From a virus, in IMG/VR virus record IMGVR_UViG_3300037493_004418, positions 1 through 46,323 of that record: a stretch of DNA of 46,323 nt; one strand, written 5' to 3'. The position numbers and the translations under genes are program-made. The notes under the pieces were generated by a model. The model saw only the letters and a program-made list of their open reading frames with translations, was not told where the DNA came from and did not search any database. Shown piece after piece: positions 33,205 through 41,940 of the stretch. Within the stretch, counting starts at the first letter, position 1. Each line of letters opens with the position of its first letter.

Positions 33205-33681
33205 ATGTATAAAACAACACTAACAGGCAACATTGGAAATGATGCTGAAGTAAAATCATTTGAAAATGGACAATCAGTAATTACATTTTCAGTTGCACAC
33301 ACCGAAAAATGGAAGGATAAACAAGGTGTTCAGCAAGAAAAAACAGAATGGATCAGATGTCAAATGTGGAAACCTTCAGATAAATTGACAATTGCACAGT
33401 ATTTGAAGAAAGGCACTAAATTGTTAATTGAAGGCCGTGTATCTGCTAGTTCATGGATTGATAATTCAACAGGCACACCAGTTGCAAAATCACAGGTTGA
33501 ATTGAATGTTTCAAACCTTGAATTTATGTCAGCACCACAGGCTGCAGTACAAACGAATGCACCAGCACCAGTTCAGGCAGCACCAGTTCAAACACAACAA
33601 GCTGTTGCACAACCAGCACAAACGATTGCACAACCATCTGTTGCCGATGTGAACAACCCTGATATGGATTTACCCTTTTAA
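33205..33681 (+). CDS. ssb: Single-stranded DNA-binding protein
   Basis: Coats single-stranded DNA during replication and recombination. The OB-fold is typical of bacterial SSB: YKTTLTGNIGNDAEVKSFEN at the start, FSVAHTEKWKD, TEWIRCQMWKPSDKLTIAQY and LKKGTKLLIEGRVSASSW. A Gln/Pro/Ala-rich linker (residues about 110-148) leads to the acidic tip DVNNPDMDLPF, the docking site for partner proteins. The length of 158 residues is typical. It lies between the HTH gene and a helicase gene. Confidence 0.95.
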   Translation: MYKTTLTGNIGNDAEVKSFENGQSVITFSVAHTEKWKDKQGVQQEKTEWIRCQMWKPSDKLTIAQYLKKGTKLLIEGRVSASSWIDNSTGTPVAKSQVELNVSNLEFMSAPQAAVQTNAPAPVQAAPVQTQQAVAQPAQTIAQPSVADVNNPDMDLPF

Positions 33682-33694
33682 TTTATAAAAAATA

Positions 33695-35197
33695 ATGCTA
33701 AGAGATTACCAAGAAACCACAGTTAATGAAGTTCGTGAAGCATACATTCAAAAATACAATACACCACTTGTTGTGCTTCCAACAGGCGCTGGAAAAACAG
33801 TAGTTTTTTGCCACATTGCACAAACATCTGTTAAACGTGGTAAACGTGTTTTAATACTTGTTCACCGTGTTGAATTATTGCGCCAAACATCAGCAAAATT
33901 AAATGAAAATGGTGTGAATCATGGGTTGATAAATCCTAAATTCACACCAAATTTAAATGCATCAGTTCAGGTTGCATCAGTTCAAACATTAGTGAATAGA
34001 TTAAGCAAAATAAATGCACCTGATCTTATTATAATTGATGAAGCACATCATTCAACAGCTGGATCTTGGAATAAAATAATTAATTTTTTCCCAAATGTAA
34101 AAATTCTTGGTGTTACAGCAACACCATGTCGATCTGATGGAACTGGACTTGGAAATATTTTTGATAAATTGATTGTTGGTCCACAGATTGCAGAATTAAT
34201 TCAGCGTGGATTCCTTGTTAAACCAATAGTTTATGCACCAGCATCAAGGGTTGATTTGAAAAGCATTAAAATAACGCGTGGTGACTATGACAAAGATCAG
34301 ATTGCACAATTAATTGATAAGCCAAGAATCACAGGTGATGCCGTTTCACATTACATGCGTATTGCTGATGGAATGCCTGCTGTTGTTTTCTGTATTTCTG
34401 TTATGCATTCACAACATGTTGCTGAAGAATTTCGGGCACGTGGATATAAGGCGTTTTCAGTTGATGGAACAATGGAAGATTCAATTCGTGAAAAATTACT
34501 TTCAGGACTTGGAAATGGATCTGTTGATATTATCACATCATGTGATTTAATTTCTGAAGGAACTGATATTCCTGCAATTGGGTGTGCAATATTATTGCGC
34601 CCAACAATGTCAACTGGGTTGTATTTACAACAACTTGGGCGTGCTTTAAGATTATCAGAAGGAAAAACAAAGGCAATCATTTTGGATCACGTTGGAAACA
34701 CATTGATTCATGGAATGCCTGATATGATCCGTGAATGGTCCCTTGAAGGATCAAAGAAAACAAAAAAATCAATTTCTGAAACTGGAATAAGGGTTTTGCA
34801 ATGTTCATCATGTTTTGCAATGTTTGAACCAAATGTTGGAAATACATGTGATGTTTGCGGTGAATCAATGAAAATTTCAGCACGTGAAATTGAACAAATT
34901 GAAGGTGAACTTGTCAAACTTTCTGATGAAGAAATTGTCATTCAGAAAAAAGAAAAACAGGAACAAGTGCGAAAAGCAAGAACGCTTGAAGAATTATTGA
35001 AGATCCAAAAGGAAAATGGATATAAATATGGATGGGCGCAACACATGTTTAATGCCAGGAATAAAAAAATGTTACAAATTGAAACGCCTGCAAAAATAAC
35101 CATTAAATTTGATGGTAATGAAGAATTAATTAATCTGGATGATGTGTTGATCAACATGAATGAAGAATTGATTGATTTAAATGAAGAAATTTTATAA
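33695..35197 (+). CDS. SF2 DEAD/DEAH-box helicase
   Basis: DNA helicase or translocase for replication or recombination. Motifs in order are LRDYQETTVNEV (Q-like), VLPTGAGKTVVFCH (Walker A, about residues 28-37), ILVHRVELLRQT (Ia), IIDEAHHSTAGSW (DEAH, about residues 113-120), GVTATPCRSDG (III), VFCISVMHSQHV (IV), ITSCDLISEGTDIP (V) and LQQLGRALRLSEG (VI). A C-terminal four-Cys zinc finger (CSSCFAMF and CDVCGE) follows, then a helical tail. At 500 residues it resembles phage helicases of the SSL2/RadD type. Confidence 0.92.
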   Translation: MLRDYQETTVNEVREAYIQKYNTPLVVLPTGAGKTVVFCHIAQTSVKRGKRVLILVHRVELLRQTSAKLNENGVNHGLINPKFTPNLNASVQVASVQTLVNRLSKINAPDLIIIDEAHHSTAGSWNKIINFFPNVKILGVTATPCRSDGTGLGNIFDKLIVGPQIAELIQRGFLVKPIVYAPASRVDLKSIKITRGDYDKDQIAQLIDKPRITGDAVSHYMRIADGMPAVVFCISVMHSQHVAEEFRARGYKAFSVDGTMEDSIREKLLSGLGNGSVDIITSCDLISEGTDIPAIGCAILLRPTMSTGLYLQQLGRALRLSEGKTKAIILDHVGNTLIHGMPDMIREWSLEGSKKTKKSISETGIRVLQCSSCFAMFEPNVGNTCDVCGESMKISAREIEQIEGELVKLSDEEIVIQKKEKQEQVRKARTLEELLKIQKENGYKYGWAQHMFNARNKKMLQIETPAKITIKFDGNEELINLDDVLINMNEELIDLNEEIL

Positions 35198-35215
35198 ACC
35201 TTAAACCACAGAAAA

Positions 35216-35806
35216 ATGTACTTATTTTTTGACACTGAAACAAATGGATTGCCTAAAAGCTGGAATGCATCAGCAAATGATGTTGATAATTGGCCTCGTA
35301 TAATTCAACTTGCATACATCGTTTGTGATGAACACATGAATGTAATTGAAGAATATAAACAACTAATTAAACCTGATAGTTGGATTATTCCAGTTGATAA
35401 GTTTTGGATTGATAATGGCTATTCAACAGCCACAAATCAATTGCTTGGAATACCAGCTGTTGATGTGCTTAATGTGAAATTCTTGAATGCAGTAAACAGA
35501 TGCAAATACATGATTGCACACAACATGGCATTTGATAAACCTGTTGTTGGCGCTGAACTTCTCAGATACGGTTTAAAATCTGAACACAAACCAATTCCAA
35601 TATGCACAATGAAATCAACCAATTCATGGGTTGGTGCTAAAAACAAAAATGGTGGCGCAAAATGGCCAAAATTATCTGAATTACACATTAAATGTTTTGG
35701 TTTTGATTTTGATGGTGCGCATGATGCACTTGCTGATGTGCGTGCAACAATGCGTTGTTTCAAATATTTATTAGAAAATGATATTATTGATGAATGGAAA
35801 TCATAA
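35216..35806 (+). CDS. DnaQ-like 3'-5' exonuclease (DEDDh)
   Basis: RNase T/DnaQ-type exonuclease. The three Exo motifs are visible: FFDTETNGLPKSW (Exo I, residues 4-16), MIAHNMAFDKPVVGAELL (Exo II, near residues 101-118) and HDALADVRATMRCFKYL (Exo III, with the catalytic His). At 196 residues it is a free-standing domain without a polymerase. As no DNA polymerase is encoded here, it may proofread for the host enzyme or process DNA ends. It is part of the replication operon. Confidence 0.9.
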   Translation: MYLFFDTETNGLPKSWNASANDVDNWPRIIQLAYIVCDEHMNVIEEYKQLIKPDSWIIPVDKFWIDNGYSTATNQLLGIPAVDVLNVKFLNAVNRCKYMIAHNMAFDKPVVGAELLRYGLKSEHKPIPICTMKSTNSWVGAKNKNGGAKWPKLSELHIKCFGFDFDGAHDALADVRATMRCFKYLLENDIIDEWKS

Positions 35807-35860
35807 ATTAAAAATTATATTTACACCCCTTAGTTAATCAGAAACATAAACCACCGAAAA

Positions 35861-36328
35861 ATGAATAAAATTTCCTTTAGTACTTCAGAAACAAATATTC
35901 TTAAAATCATAATGTTGAAACTTTCTAAATGTGGTGTGTCCATTTTTAGGAATAATGTTGGAACTGGTTGGATCGGAAAAGTTCACAAAGTTACAAAACC
36001 AATAATGGTTCATTTAAATGGTGTTCCAGTACATATGAATCCAGGTGATATTTTTATAAAAGATCCACGTCCTTTGAATGCTGGATTATTTAATGGTTCA
36101 TCTGATTTGATTGGCTGGAAAACTATTGAAATAACACCAGAAATGGTTGGAAAAAAAATTGCCGTGTTCACTTCAATTGAAGGTAAAAAACACAATGGAA
36201 GAATTTCACCAACACAAGCTGTTTGGATTCAGAATGTAAAAAATGCTGGTGGAATAGCTGCTGTTGCAAGAACTGAACAGGAATCTGAAGATGTTATCAA
36301 TAAATTTTTAACTGACATAAAATCATGA
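35861..36328 (+). CDS. VRR-NUC domain nuclease
   Basis: Probable structure-specific nuclease of the PD-(D/E)XK superfamily. FRNNVGTGW near residue 27, then LFNGSSDLIGWKTIEI (the Asp of the motif), AVFTSIEGKKHNGRISPTQA (ExK) and WIQNVKNAGGIAAVA are the conserved order of VRR-NUC proteins. A central insertion (KPIMVHLNGVPVHMN) lengthens it to 155 residues. Phages usually carry it near helicases and primases, as here, and it may resolve replication junctions. Its stop overlaps the primase start (ATGA). Confidence 0.88.
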   Translation: MNKISFSTSETNILKIIMLKLSKCGVSIFRNNVGTGWIGKVHKVTKPIMVHLNGVPVHMNPGDIFIKDPRPLNAGLFNGSSDLIGWKTIEITPEMVGKKIAVFTSIEGKKHNGRISPTQAVWIQNVKNAGGIAAVARTEQESEDVINKFLTDIKS

Positions 36329-39048
36329 ATGACATCAAACAGCTAAAAGAAGATTGTTCAATTGTTGATGTTGTTTCTAATTATGTTCATCTTGAAAAGC
36401 AAGGAATCCATCACAAGGGACTTTGTCCATTTCATGAAGATACAAAACCAACGTTGACTGTTACAGAATCAAAGAAGAAATACAAATGTTTTGCATGTGG
36501 TTCTGGTGGTGATCAGTTTGATTTCTTGATTGCAATGGGGCACACAATGCCTGAAGCAATTGATGAAATTAAACTTGGAATGGGTGTTTTGGATATTAAC
36601 CCAATAAAAATTAATGTTCCAAAGAAAACTGAAACTGTATGGAAGGTGAAATATCCATTTCCTGAACTAAACGGTTTCAAGCATTATAAATTTGGAGCAC
36701 CCACCAAAATATGGACATACAATGATGTTGAAGGAAATACACTTCAGCACGTTTGTAGGTTTGATTTTGAAGATGGTTCAAAACAAGTACTTCCATTAAT
36801 TTGGGCGCAAAATGAAAAAACATATGATTGGCGCTGGATGGCCTTGGAAAAACCACGGCCAATATATAATTTGGATTTATTAAATAAATTTCCATATGCT
36901 TCAATACTTGTTGTTGAAGGTGAAAAAACAGCACAACATGGACAAGAACACATTGATCCATCAAAAGTGATTGTTACAACGTGGATTGGTGGTGCAAATG
37001 GAATTAAGAATGTTGATTGGTCCCCTTTGAAAGATCGTAGAATTATATATTGTCCAGATCATGATACAAAACAAAGATATGGTGATTCACATAAATTAGC
37101 TGGAAAATTAAAACCATGGTATGAACAACCAGGAAACCATGCAATGCTTGAAATCAATAAATTAATTTCAACTGAATTAAATATTACTGATTCTAGATGG
37201 GTTAATGTTCCAAATACCTTTGATGATAAATGGGACATTGCAGATAAAAACTGGAATCAAGGTGAATTGCTTCAATTTATATATGGAAACATCACTGATG
37301 TTCCTGTAATAAATACTGAAGACAGGCAATCAGATGATAATCTGAAGCCATTCACACCGCCAATTGTTATTTCTGAACATCATGATGAAGCACCCATAAA
37401 AATGCATGGTGTTGATAATCTTGGTAAAGTAAATGTTTTTGAAAATGATCACTTCAGATTCCTTGGTTATGATAAGGATGAAAATGGAAAATTAATATAT
37501 TTTTTCTTTTCGTTTGATGCAAAAACAGTCATTAAATTAGCGCCATCATCAATGACAAAATCAAACTTGATGATGCTTGGACCAATTAATTGGTGGGAAA
37601 ATTTCTTTCCTGGAAGAACAGGATTGAATATTGATGCAGCACAACAATATTTAATTTCATATTCACATACATGTGGAATATTCAAAGAAAAATCTATTCG
37701 GGGGCGTGGTGCTTGGATTGATAATAAACGTTTTGTTGTGCATACAGGAAACACACTTATTGTTGATGGTGAATTTATTCCATTAAGAAAATTTGAATCA
37801 AAGTATGTTTATGAAATCAATGATCAATTAGATTTTTCTATTGGACAAAAAATGTCCACAACAGATGGCAGGCAAATAATTGATATGATTTCATCTTTAC
37901 GCTGGGAACGTGAAGTGAATGCATATCTTTTGGCAGGATGGTGTGTGATTTCGCCATTTTGTGGTGTTTTACCTTGGCGGCCACACATTTGGGTTACTGG
38001 TCCAGCTGGATCAGGAAAATCATGGACCATGGAACATGTTGTGAAAAAATTGGTTGGTGAAATTGGCGTTGTGATGCAAGGAAAAACAACAGAAGCATAT
38101 GTTCGTGGAAAACTTCAAAATGATGCATTACCAGTTCTTTTTGATGAATCAGATGTTGATTCACATAATGATAAAGAACGCGTTCAATCTGTTTTGGCAC
38201 TTGCAAGATCATCAAGCTATGGAAACGGTGGTGTTGTTGGTAAAGGAACACAATCTGGTGGTTCAAAAGAATATCAGATTAGATCCTGTTTTGCGTTTTC
38301 ATCAATTGGTGTTCAGCTTAATCAACAATCTGATAGATCAAGATTCACAATGCTTGGACTTCGTTCATTTGAAGGCTTCAAAAGTGATTCAGATTTTGCA
38401 GCTTTTCATGATCAGTGGAATTCAATTGTGAATAATGATTTGGTGAAATCACTTCATTCAAGAACAATGTTTTTGCTTCCAACAATACTGAAGAACATGA
38501 AAACATTCACTGATGCAGTCACACAAGTAATTGGAAACAGAAGGATTGGTGATCAAGTTGGTGGAATGCTTGCTGGTGCATATAGTTTGATTTCAAATAA
38601 TGAAATAACACTTGTTGATGCCATTGAATGGGTTAAAAAACGCGACTGGAACGAAGAACAATCACTTGAACAAACAAAAGATGAATATCAATTGTTTGGA
38701 CGTATCATGTCACAAGTGACATTTGTTGATTCACAATATGGAAGGGTTGACAGAACAATTGGTGAACTTGTTTCACTTGCATGCAATAGATCTTCAGAAG
38801 TTGGAATTTCATTTGATACAGCCAATTCAAGATTAAGAAGATTTGGAATAATTATTACAAATGAAAAGATAATCATTTCAAATTCATCACCTGAAATTTT
38901 GAATATCATCAAAGATTCTTCATGGTCCAGAAATTACAATAAAATTCTTGAAAGACTACCTTCAAGCGAAAAGATGGAATCAAGGACATTCACACCAGGA
39001 TTAAAATCAAGAGGAATTGCACTTCCAATTTCATTAATATTTGATTAA
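36325..39048 (+). CDS. Primase-helicase fusion protein
   Basis: Multi-domain replication enzyme. Residues 1-70 form a CHC2 zinc-finger primase domain (HHKGLCPFHEDTKPTLTVT, YKCFACGSGGDQFDFL). About residues 190-260 form a TOPRIM domain (ASILVVEGEKTAQHGQEHI with the catalytic Glu, and IIYCPDHDTKQRYGD with the D-x-D). The C-terminal half is a P-loop ATPase: VTGPAGSGKSWTMEHVV (Walker A near 559-566) and PVLFDESDVDSHNDKERV (Walker B). At 907 residues it is the largest gene here and the last of the replication operon. A terminator follows. Confidence 0.92.
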   Translation: MNDIKQLKEDCSIVDVVSNYVHLEKQGIHHKGLCPFHEDTKPTLTVTESKKKYKCFACGSGGDQFDFLIAMGHTMPEAIDEIKLGMGVLDINPIKINVPKKTETVWKVKYPFPELNGFKHYKFGAPTKIWTYNDVEGNTLQHVCRFDFEDGSKQVLPLIWAQNEKTYDWRWMALEKPRPIYNLDLLNKFPYASILVVEGEKTAQHGQEHIDPSKVIVTTWIGGANGIKNVDWSPLKDRRIIYCPDHDTKQRYGDSHKLAGKLKPWYEQPGNHAMLEINKLISTELNITDSRWVNVPNTFDDKWDIADKNWNQGELLQFIYGNITDVPVINTEDRQSDDNLKPFTPPIVISEHHDEAPIKMHGVDNLGKVNVFENDHFRFLGYDKDENGKLIYFFFSFDAKTVIKLAPSSMTKSNLMMLGPINWWENFFPGRTGLNIDAAQQYLISYSHTCGIFKEKSIRGRGAWIDNKRFVVHTGNTLIVDGEFIPLRKFESKYVYEINDQLDFSIGQKMSTTDGRQIIDMISSLRWEREVNAYLLAGWCVISPFCGVLPWRPHIWVTGPAGSGKSWTMEHVVKKLVGEIGVVMQGKTTEAYVRGKLQNDALPVLFDESDVDSHNDKERVQSVLALARSSSYGNGGVVGKGTQSGGSKEYQIRSCFAFSSIGVQLNQQSDRSRFTMLGLRSFEGFKSDSDFAAFHDQWNSIVNNDLVKSLHSRTMFLLPTILKNMKTFTDAVTQVIGNRRIGDQVGGMLAGAYSLISNNEITLVDAIEWVKKRDWNEEQSLEQTKDEYQLFGRIMSQVTFVDSQYGRVDRTIGELVSLACNRSSEVGISFDTANSRLRRFGIIITNEKIIISNSSPEILNIIKDSSWSRNYNKILERLPSSEKMESRTFTPGLKSRGIALPISLIFD

Positions 39049-39124
39049 ATCCGTAAATAAAAACAACCTAATGAATTAAATTATAATTTTCAAACGGTTT
39101 ATTTTGTGTGGTTGATTCCAAAGA

Positions 39125-39162
39125 AGATGTGCACCTGTTATGGGTGTGCATCTTTTTTTTTG
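39125..39162 (+). terminator. Terminator of the replication operon
   Basis: GATGTGCACC pairs with GGTGTGCATC through eight Watson-Crick and two G-U pairs around a loop, followed by a run of T residues. Confidence 0.8.
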
Positions 39163-39202
39163 AGTAAAAAATATATTTTTTAATATTTTTTAGTATTTCT
39201 AT

Positions 39203-39231
39203 TGTTTTATTCTTTTTTATGTATATATTTG
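39203..39231 (+). promoter_or_regulatory. Promoter of the small early-gene operon
   Basis: TTG at 39203-39205 and TATATTTG at 39224-39231 are 18 bases apart, near the Bacteroidota consensus TTTG-N19-TAnnTTTG. It lies directly after a terminator and 31 bases before the next ATG. Confidence 0.75.
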
Positions 39232-39262
39232 CTAAACAGAAACCAATTAAAAAACAGAAACG

Positions 39263-39439
39263 ATGCCACAAAACACATTTCAACCATTTTCAAAAAATAC
39301 ATCAAGACTTAAAAAATGGTGGATCACCAAGGTTATTGATGATAAAAACAAAATCATTGAATCAGGTTCATTTAATCAAAGTTTATACGAAAAATTCAAA
39401 CAAATAGTAAACACACCAGTTTGTTATGTCAAGAAATGA
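39263..39439 (+). CDS. Small hypothetical early protein
   Basis: A 58-residue open frame, MPQNTFQPFSKNTSRLKKWW then ITKVIDDKNKIIESGSF, ending at TGA 39437-39439. It is the first gene after the promoter at 39224 and overlaps the next gene by 14 bases, supporting translation. It is basic with a central WW pair and a beta-like middle. I do not recognise it. Confidence 0.6.
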   Translation: MPQNTFQPFSKNTSRLKKWWITKVIDDKNKIIESGSFNQSLYEKFKQIVNTPVCYVKK

Positions 39440-39677
39440 AAACAGATTCAAAAAGAAATCAATTCAGATTCAAGTTGAATTCAATCATTTGAAGGATTTG
39501 AATGTTGTCTTTGAAGAAATAAAAAAACAATTAAGATACGGTGAAAATTACGGAAGAAAACAAATTGAAGAATCAATATTTTATGAATATAATCTTCAAT
39601 ACAGTAAAGTTCCGGATTATAGAGAAGAAAAAATAAATGATGCATGGTGCATGGTTATAAAATCAAAAATCAAATAA
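39426..39677 (+). CDS. Hypothetical early protein
   Basis: An 83-residue protein without recognised family. SIQIQVEFNHLKDLNVVFEE suggests a beta strand and helix; the rest (LRYGENYGRKQIEESIFYEY) is charged. It overlaps the previous gene by 14 bases and is followed after 1 base by the next, so the group forms one operon. Such short genes next to RecT-type systems are often accessory proteins that act on the host, but no evidence for this is visible. Confidence 0.6.
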   Translation: MSRNENRFKKKSIQIQVEFNHLKDLNVVFEEIKKQLRYGENYGRKQIEESIFYEYNLQYSKVPDYREEKINDAWCMVIKSKIK

Positions 39678-39678
39678 A

Positions 39679-39990
39679 ATGAACTTACAGGTAAAAAAGA
39701 AACAGATGCTTGATGCAATTGAATTAATTGATAAGGCAGTTCAATATTCAGAAGATATTGAAAACACAGCACGCGTGAAACAACTTGAAAAAAGCGCAAT
39801 GATTCTGATTGAAGAAATTGGAAGAAATGAATTCTTTGAAAGTGATTATCAAACAATCATTAATCAGTTGAATGAGTTTGTGAAAGCAATTGAAAATGGA
39901 ACAGATGCACAAGTGCTTGCAAAGATTGGTGTTTTATGCAGTGAATCAAAAGTGATTCTTGGTGAAATAAATCGAAGAAATGGAAACTAA
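39679..39990 (+). CDS. Hypothetical helical early protein
   Basis: A 103-residue, almost wholly helical, acidic protein (LDAIELIDKAVQYSEDIENT, RVKQLEKSAMILIEEIGRNE). No known motif is visible. It overlaps the next gene by 11 bases. Its neighbour at 39980 is also helical, so the two might form a complex. Confidence 0.6.
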   Translation: MNLQVKKKQMLDAIELIDKAVQYSEDIENTARVKQLEKSAMILIEEIGRNEFFESDYQTIINQLNEFVKAIENGTDAQVLAKIGVLCSESKVILGEINRRNGN

Positions 39991-40390
39991 TATTAACCAC
40001 ATGAACCATTTAAAAGAAATATTTGATCAGAACTTCAAGAAAGCAATGATTGTCAATAATCCAGAACGCTTCAAAAGACGTTACAAAACACTGTATTATG
40101 ATGTGATTATTCCAACAATTGAATTTGCATACAATGAAACACAAAACAATAAAGGGCAACTAATTGAAGTTGTAAGAAATTCAAGAACAATGGCTGCTGA
40201 AATTGCATCAACTGAAAAGGCGCTTGAAATTTGGAAGAATGAATTCCTTCAAAGATTTGGAACTGATAATATTTCAGATGTAATGAAGAAAATTGACAAA
40301 CTTCAGGAAAATAATGAATCATACAGAAAGCTTGCAAGGCGCTATCTATCTGAACAATCAAACAATCAATTAAACCAAATAACAAAATAA
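39980..40390 (+). CDS. Hypothetical helical early protein
   Basis: A 136-residue protein of unknown family. FDQNFKKAMIVNNPERFKRR and a coiled-coil-like centre (AAEIASTEKALEIWKNEFLQ, DVMKKIDKLQENNESYRKLA) dominate. The ATG at 39980 overlaps the previous gene; a second ATG 21 bases later (40001) is an alternative. It is 3 bases from the next gene and clearly in the same operon. Confidence 0.6.
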   Translation: METNINHMNHLKEIFDQNFKKAMIVNNPERFKRRYKTLYYDVIIPTIEFAYNETQNNKGQLIEVVRNSRTMAAEIASTEKALEIWKNEFLQRFGTDNISDVMKKIDKLQENNESYRKLARRYLSEQSNNQLNQITK

Positions 40391-40393
40391 ATC

Positions 40394-41548
40394 ATGACAA
40401 AAATTAATGAACCAATTGTGAAGTCAACTAAGAAAAAAACAGATGAAACAACACCTGTTATTATAACAGTTGAAACATTTGAAGATTCATCATTGAATCA
40501 ATTAAATGACTATTTATTGACAACAGATCAAGTGATTGATCAAGCAAAGAATTCAATGATAATGGATTCAATTGGATCTGATGAAAAACTGAATCAATTC
40601 ATTGAATCTTATTCATCATTGATAATTTCAGGAATTGAAGATATGACAACATACAAGGTTGTGAACGCTGCAATTTCTGAAGTAAAGAAAATGCGAACAA
40701 ACCTTGAAAAGAAACGCAAGGAATTGACAGCACCAGCACTTAGATTTCAGAAAGCCTTAATTGATGTTGAAAACATTTATTCACCTAAATTAAAGGAACT
40801 GGAAGAAAAATTGAAAGCTGAAAAAACAAGGATTGATGATGCAAAAGAAGCAGCAAAAAAAGTGCTTTATAATGAACGCGTGAACAAGTTGGTTGCAGCT
40901 GGCTATGAACTTGCAAGCGGTTTTTTCATTTGTGGTGCATTACAGGTTCCAACAACTGAAGTGACTGAATATTCAAATGATGAAATTGAATTTTATGTTC
41001 TTGAAGGCACGAAAGAACTTGAGCGCAAAAAAGCTGAACAGCTAAGAAAAGATGAACAAGAACGGTTTTTAAAAGAACAACGTGAAGCACTGGAAGCTGA
41101 AAAATTAGAACTGGCAACAATGAAAGCTGAAATGCTTCAAATGAAAGCTGATATGCTGAAGGAACGCCAAGAAATACAGGCGCAAAAAACAGCACTTGAA
41201 ACAACATATGAAACGGCTATTGAACAACCACATGAACCAGTAATGAACCCAAACCCAATTGAAGGTAATGGAATGATTGTAATGGAAGGAACACCACCAC
41301 CAGCATCAATTCAAATGGCTGAACAGTCAAAACCAATAATACAAAGCACATCAGAAAAGATTGCAGCATTGAATAAAAATGAACCAATAATTCAACCTGT
41401 TATTATTCCAGCTGATGTTCCAATTGTCGTTTCAGAAGAATTCAAGCGCGGTTTTGATTACTGCAAAATTGAAGTGTGCAATATCTTAAAAACAAGAGCC
41501 GATTTGAAGTCAAGAGCAGAATTTATTGAAGCAATAAACCTTCTATAA
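40394..41548 (+). CDS. DUF1351-like coiled-coil phage protein
   Basis: A 384-residue protein of a type often found with phage recombination genes. AISEVKKMRTNLEKKRKELT followed by APALRFQKALIDVENIY near residues 95-130 resembles the DUF1351 core. A long charged coiled coil follows (residues about 200-275, LEAEKLELATMKAEMLQMKA), then a Pro-rich linker and a small helical C-terminal domain (VCNILKTRADLKSRAEFIEA). Function is unknown in the family; association with RecT suggests DNA metabolism. Its stop overlaps the next start (TAATG). Confidence 0.65.
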   Translation: MTKINEPIVKSTKKKTDETTPVIITVETFEDSSLNQLNDYLLTTDQVIDQAKNSMIMDSIGSDEKLNQFIESYSSLIISGIEDMTTYKVVNAAISEVKKMRTNLEKKRKELTAPALRFQKALIDVENIYSPKLKELEEKLKAEKTRIDDAKEAAKKVLYNERVNKLVAAGYELASGFFICGALQVPTTEVTEYSNDEIEFYVLEGTKELERKKAEQLRKDEQERFLKEQREALEAEKLELATMKAEMLQMKADMLKERQEIQAQKTALETTYETAIEQPHEPVMNPNPIEGNGMIVMEGTPPPASIQMAEQSKPIIQSTSEKIAALNKNEPIIQPVIIPADVPIVVSEEFKRGFDYCKIEVCNILKTRADLKSRAEFIEAINLL

Positions 41549-41820
41549 TGAAAGCCACAACTAAAACTGCAATGAAAGCAACAACAAAAATCATAATAGT
41601 ATTGACATATTCTTTTTATGTGTCAATACTTGTTTTGTTCTTTTATTTGTGTATAACGAACGGAAATAAAAAACAAACTGTAATTCCTGAAGAAACAATT
41701 GAATATGAAAAACCTGTCACGATTACTGATTCAAACAGGATTGATTATGATTGGGTTAATGATAATGAATTGCATGTAAATAAACGAAGTGTATATGATT
41801 ACATGATTAATGATAAATAA
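41548..41820 (+). CDS. Small membrane protein next to the cassette insertion
   Basis: A 90-residue protein with one membrane helix near residues 13-33 (IIIVLTYSFYVSILVLFFYL) after a Thr/Lys-rich start with a MKATTKTAMKATTK duplication, then an acidic soluble tail. No family recognised. Its stop codon lies inside the left arm of the first cassette hairpin, so the hairpin may once have been its transcription end. Confidence 0.6.
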   Translation: MKATTKTAMKATTKIIIVLTYSFYVSILVLFFYLCITNGNKKQTVIPEETIEYEKPVTITDSNRIDYDWVNDNELHVNKRSVYDYMINDK

Positions 41821-41892
41821 CGGTTACAGCTATACGTCAGGTTTTGTTTTTCACAAAACTTGAGTATAGGTGGTGTTACAGGTAGTAGGGAT
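41804..41892. repeat. Cassette hairpin H1 (attC-like)
   Basis: Left arm ends GATAAATAAC at 41821; right arm begins GTTACAGG at 41875. Between them CTATAC (41830) pairs with GTATAG, TCAG with TTGA (one G-U pair) and GTTTTG with CAAAAC, while G836 of the left side (41836) is left unpaired, like the extrahelical bases of attC sites. The outer arms do not match each other: the left arm matches 44127-44145 instead, and the right arm matches the left arm of H2. Confidence 0.75.
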
Positions 41893-41940
41893 TTCTACCA
41901 CAAAAGTTAATTAGAAGTACAAACAAAAAAGAATTTAAAA

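Noticed and set aside
39219-39407. 62-codon plus-strand frame after the replication operon
   Set aside because: Its start lies inside the TATATTTG promoter box, and the overlapping frame at 39263-39439 is better coupled to the next gene.
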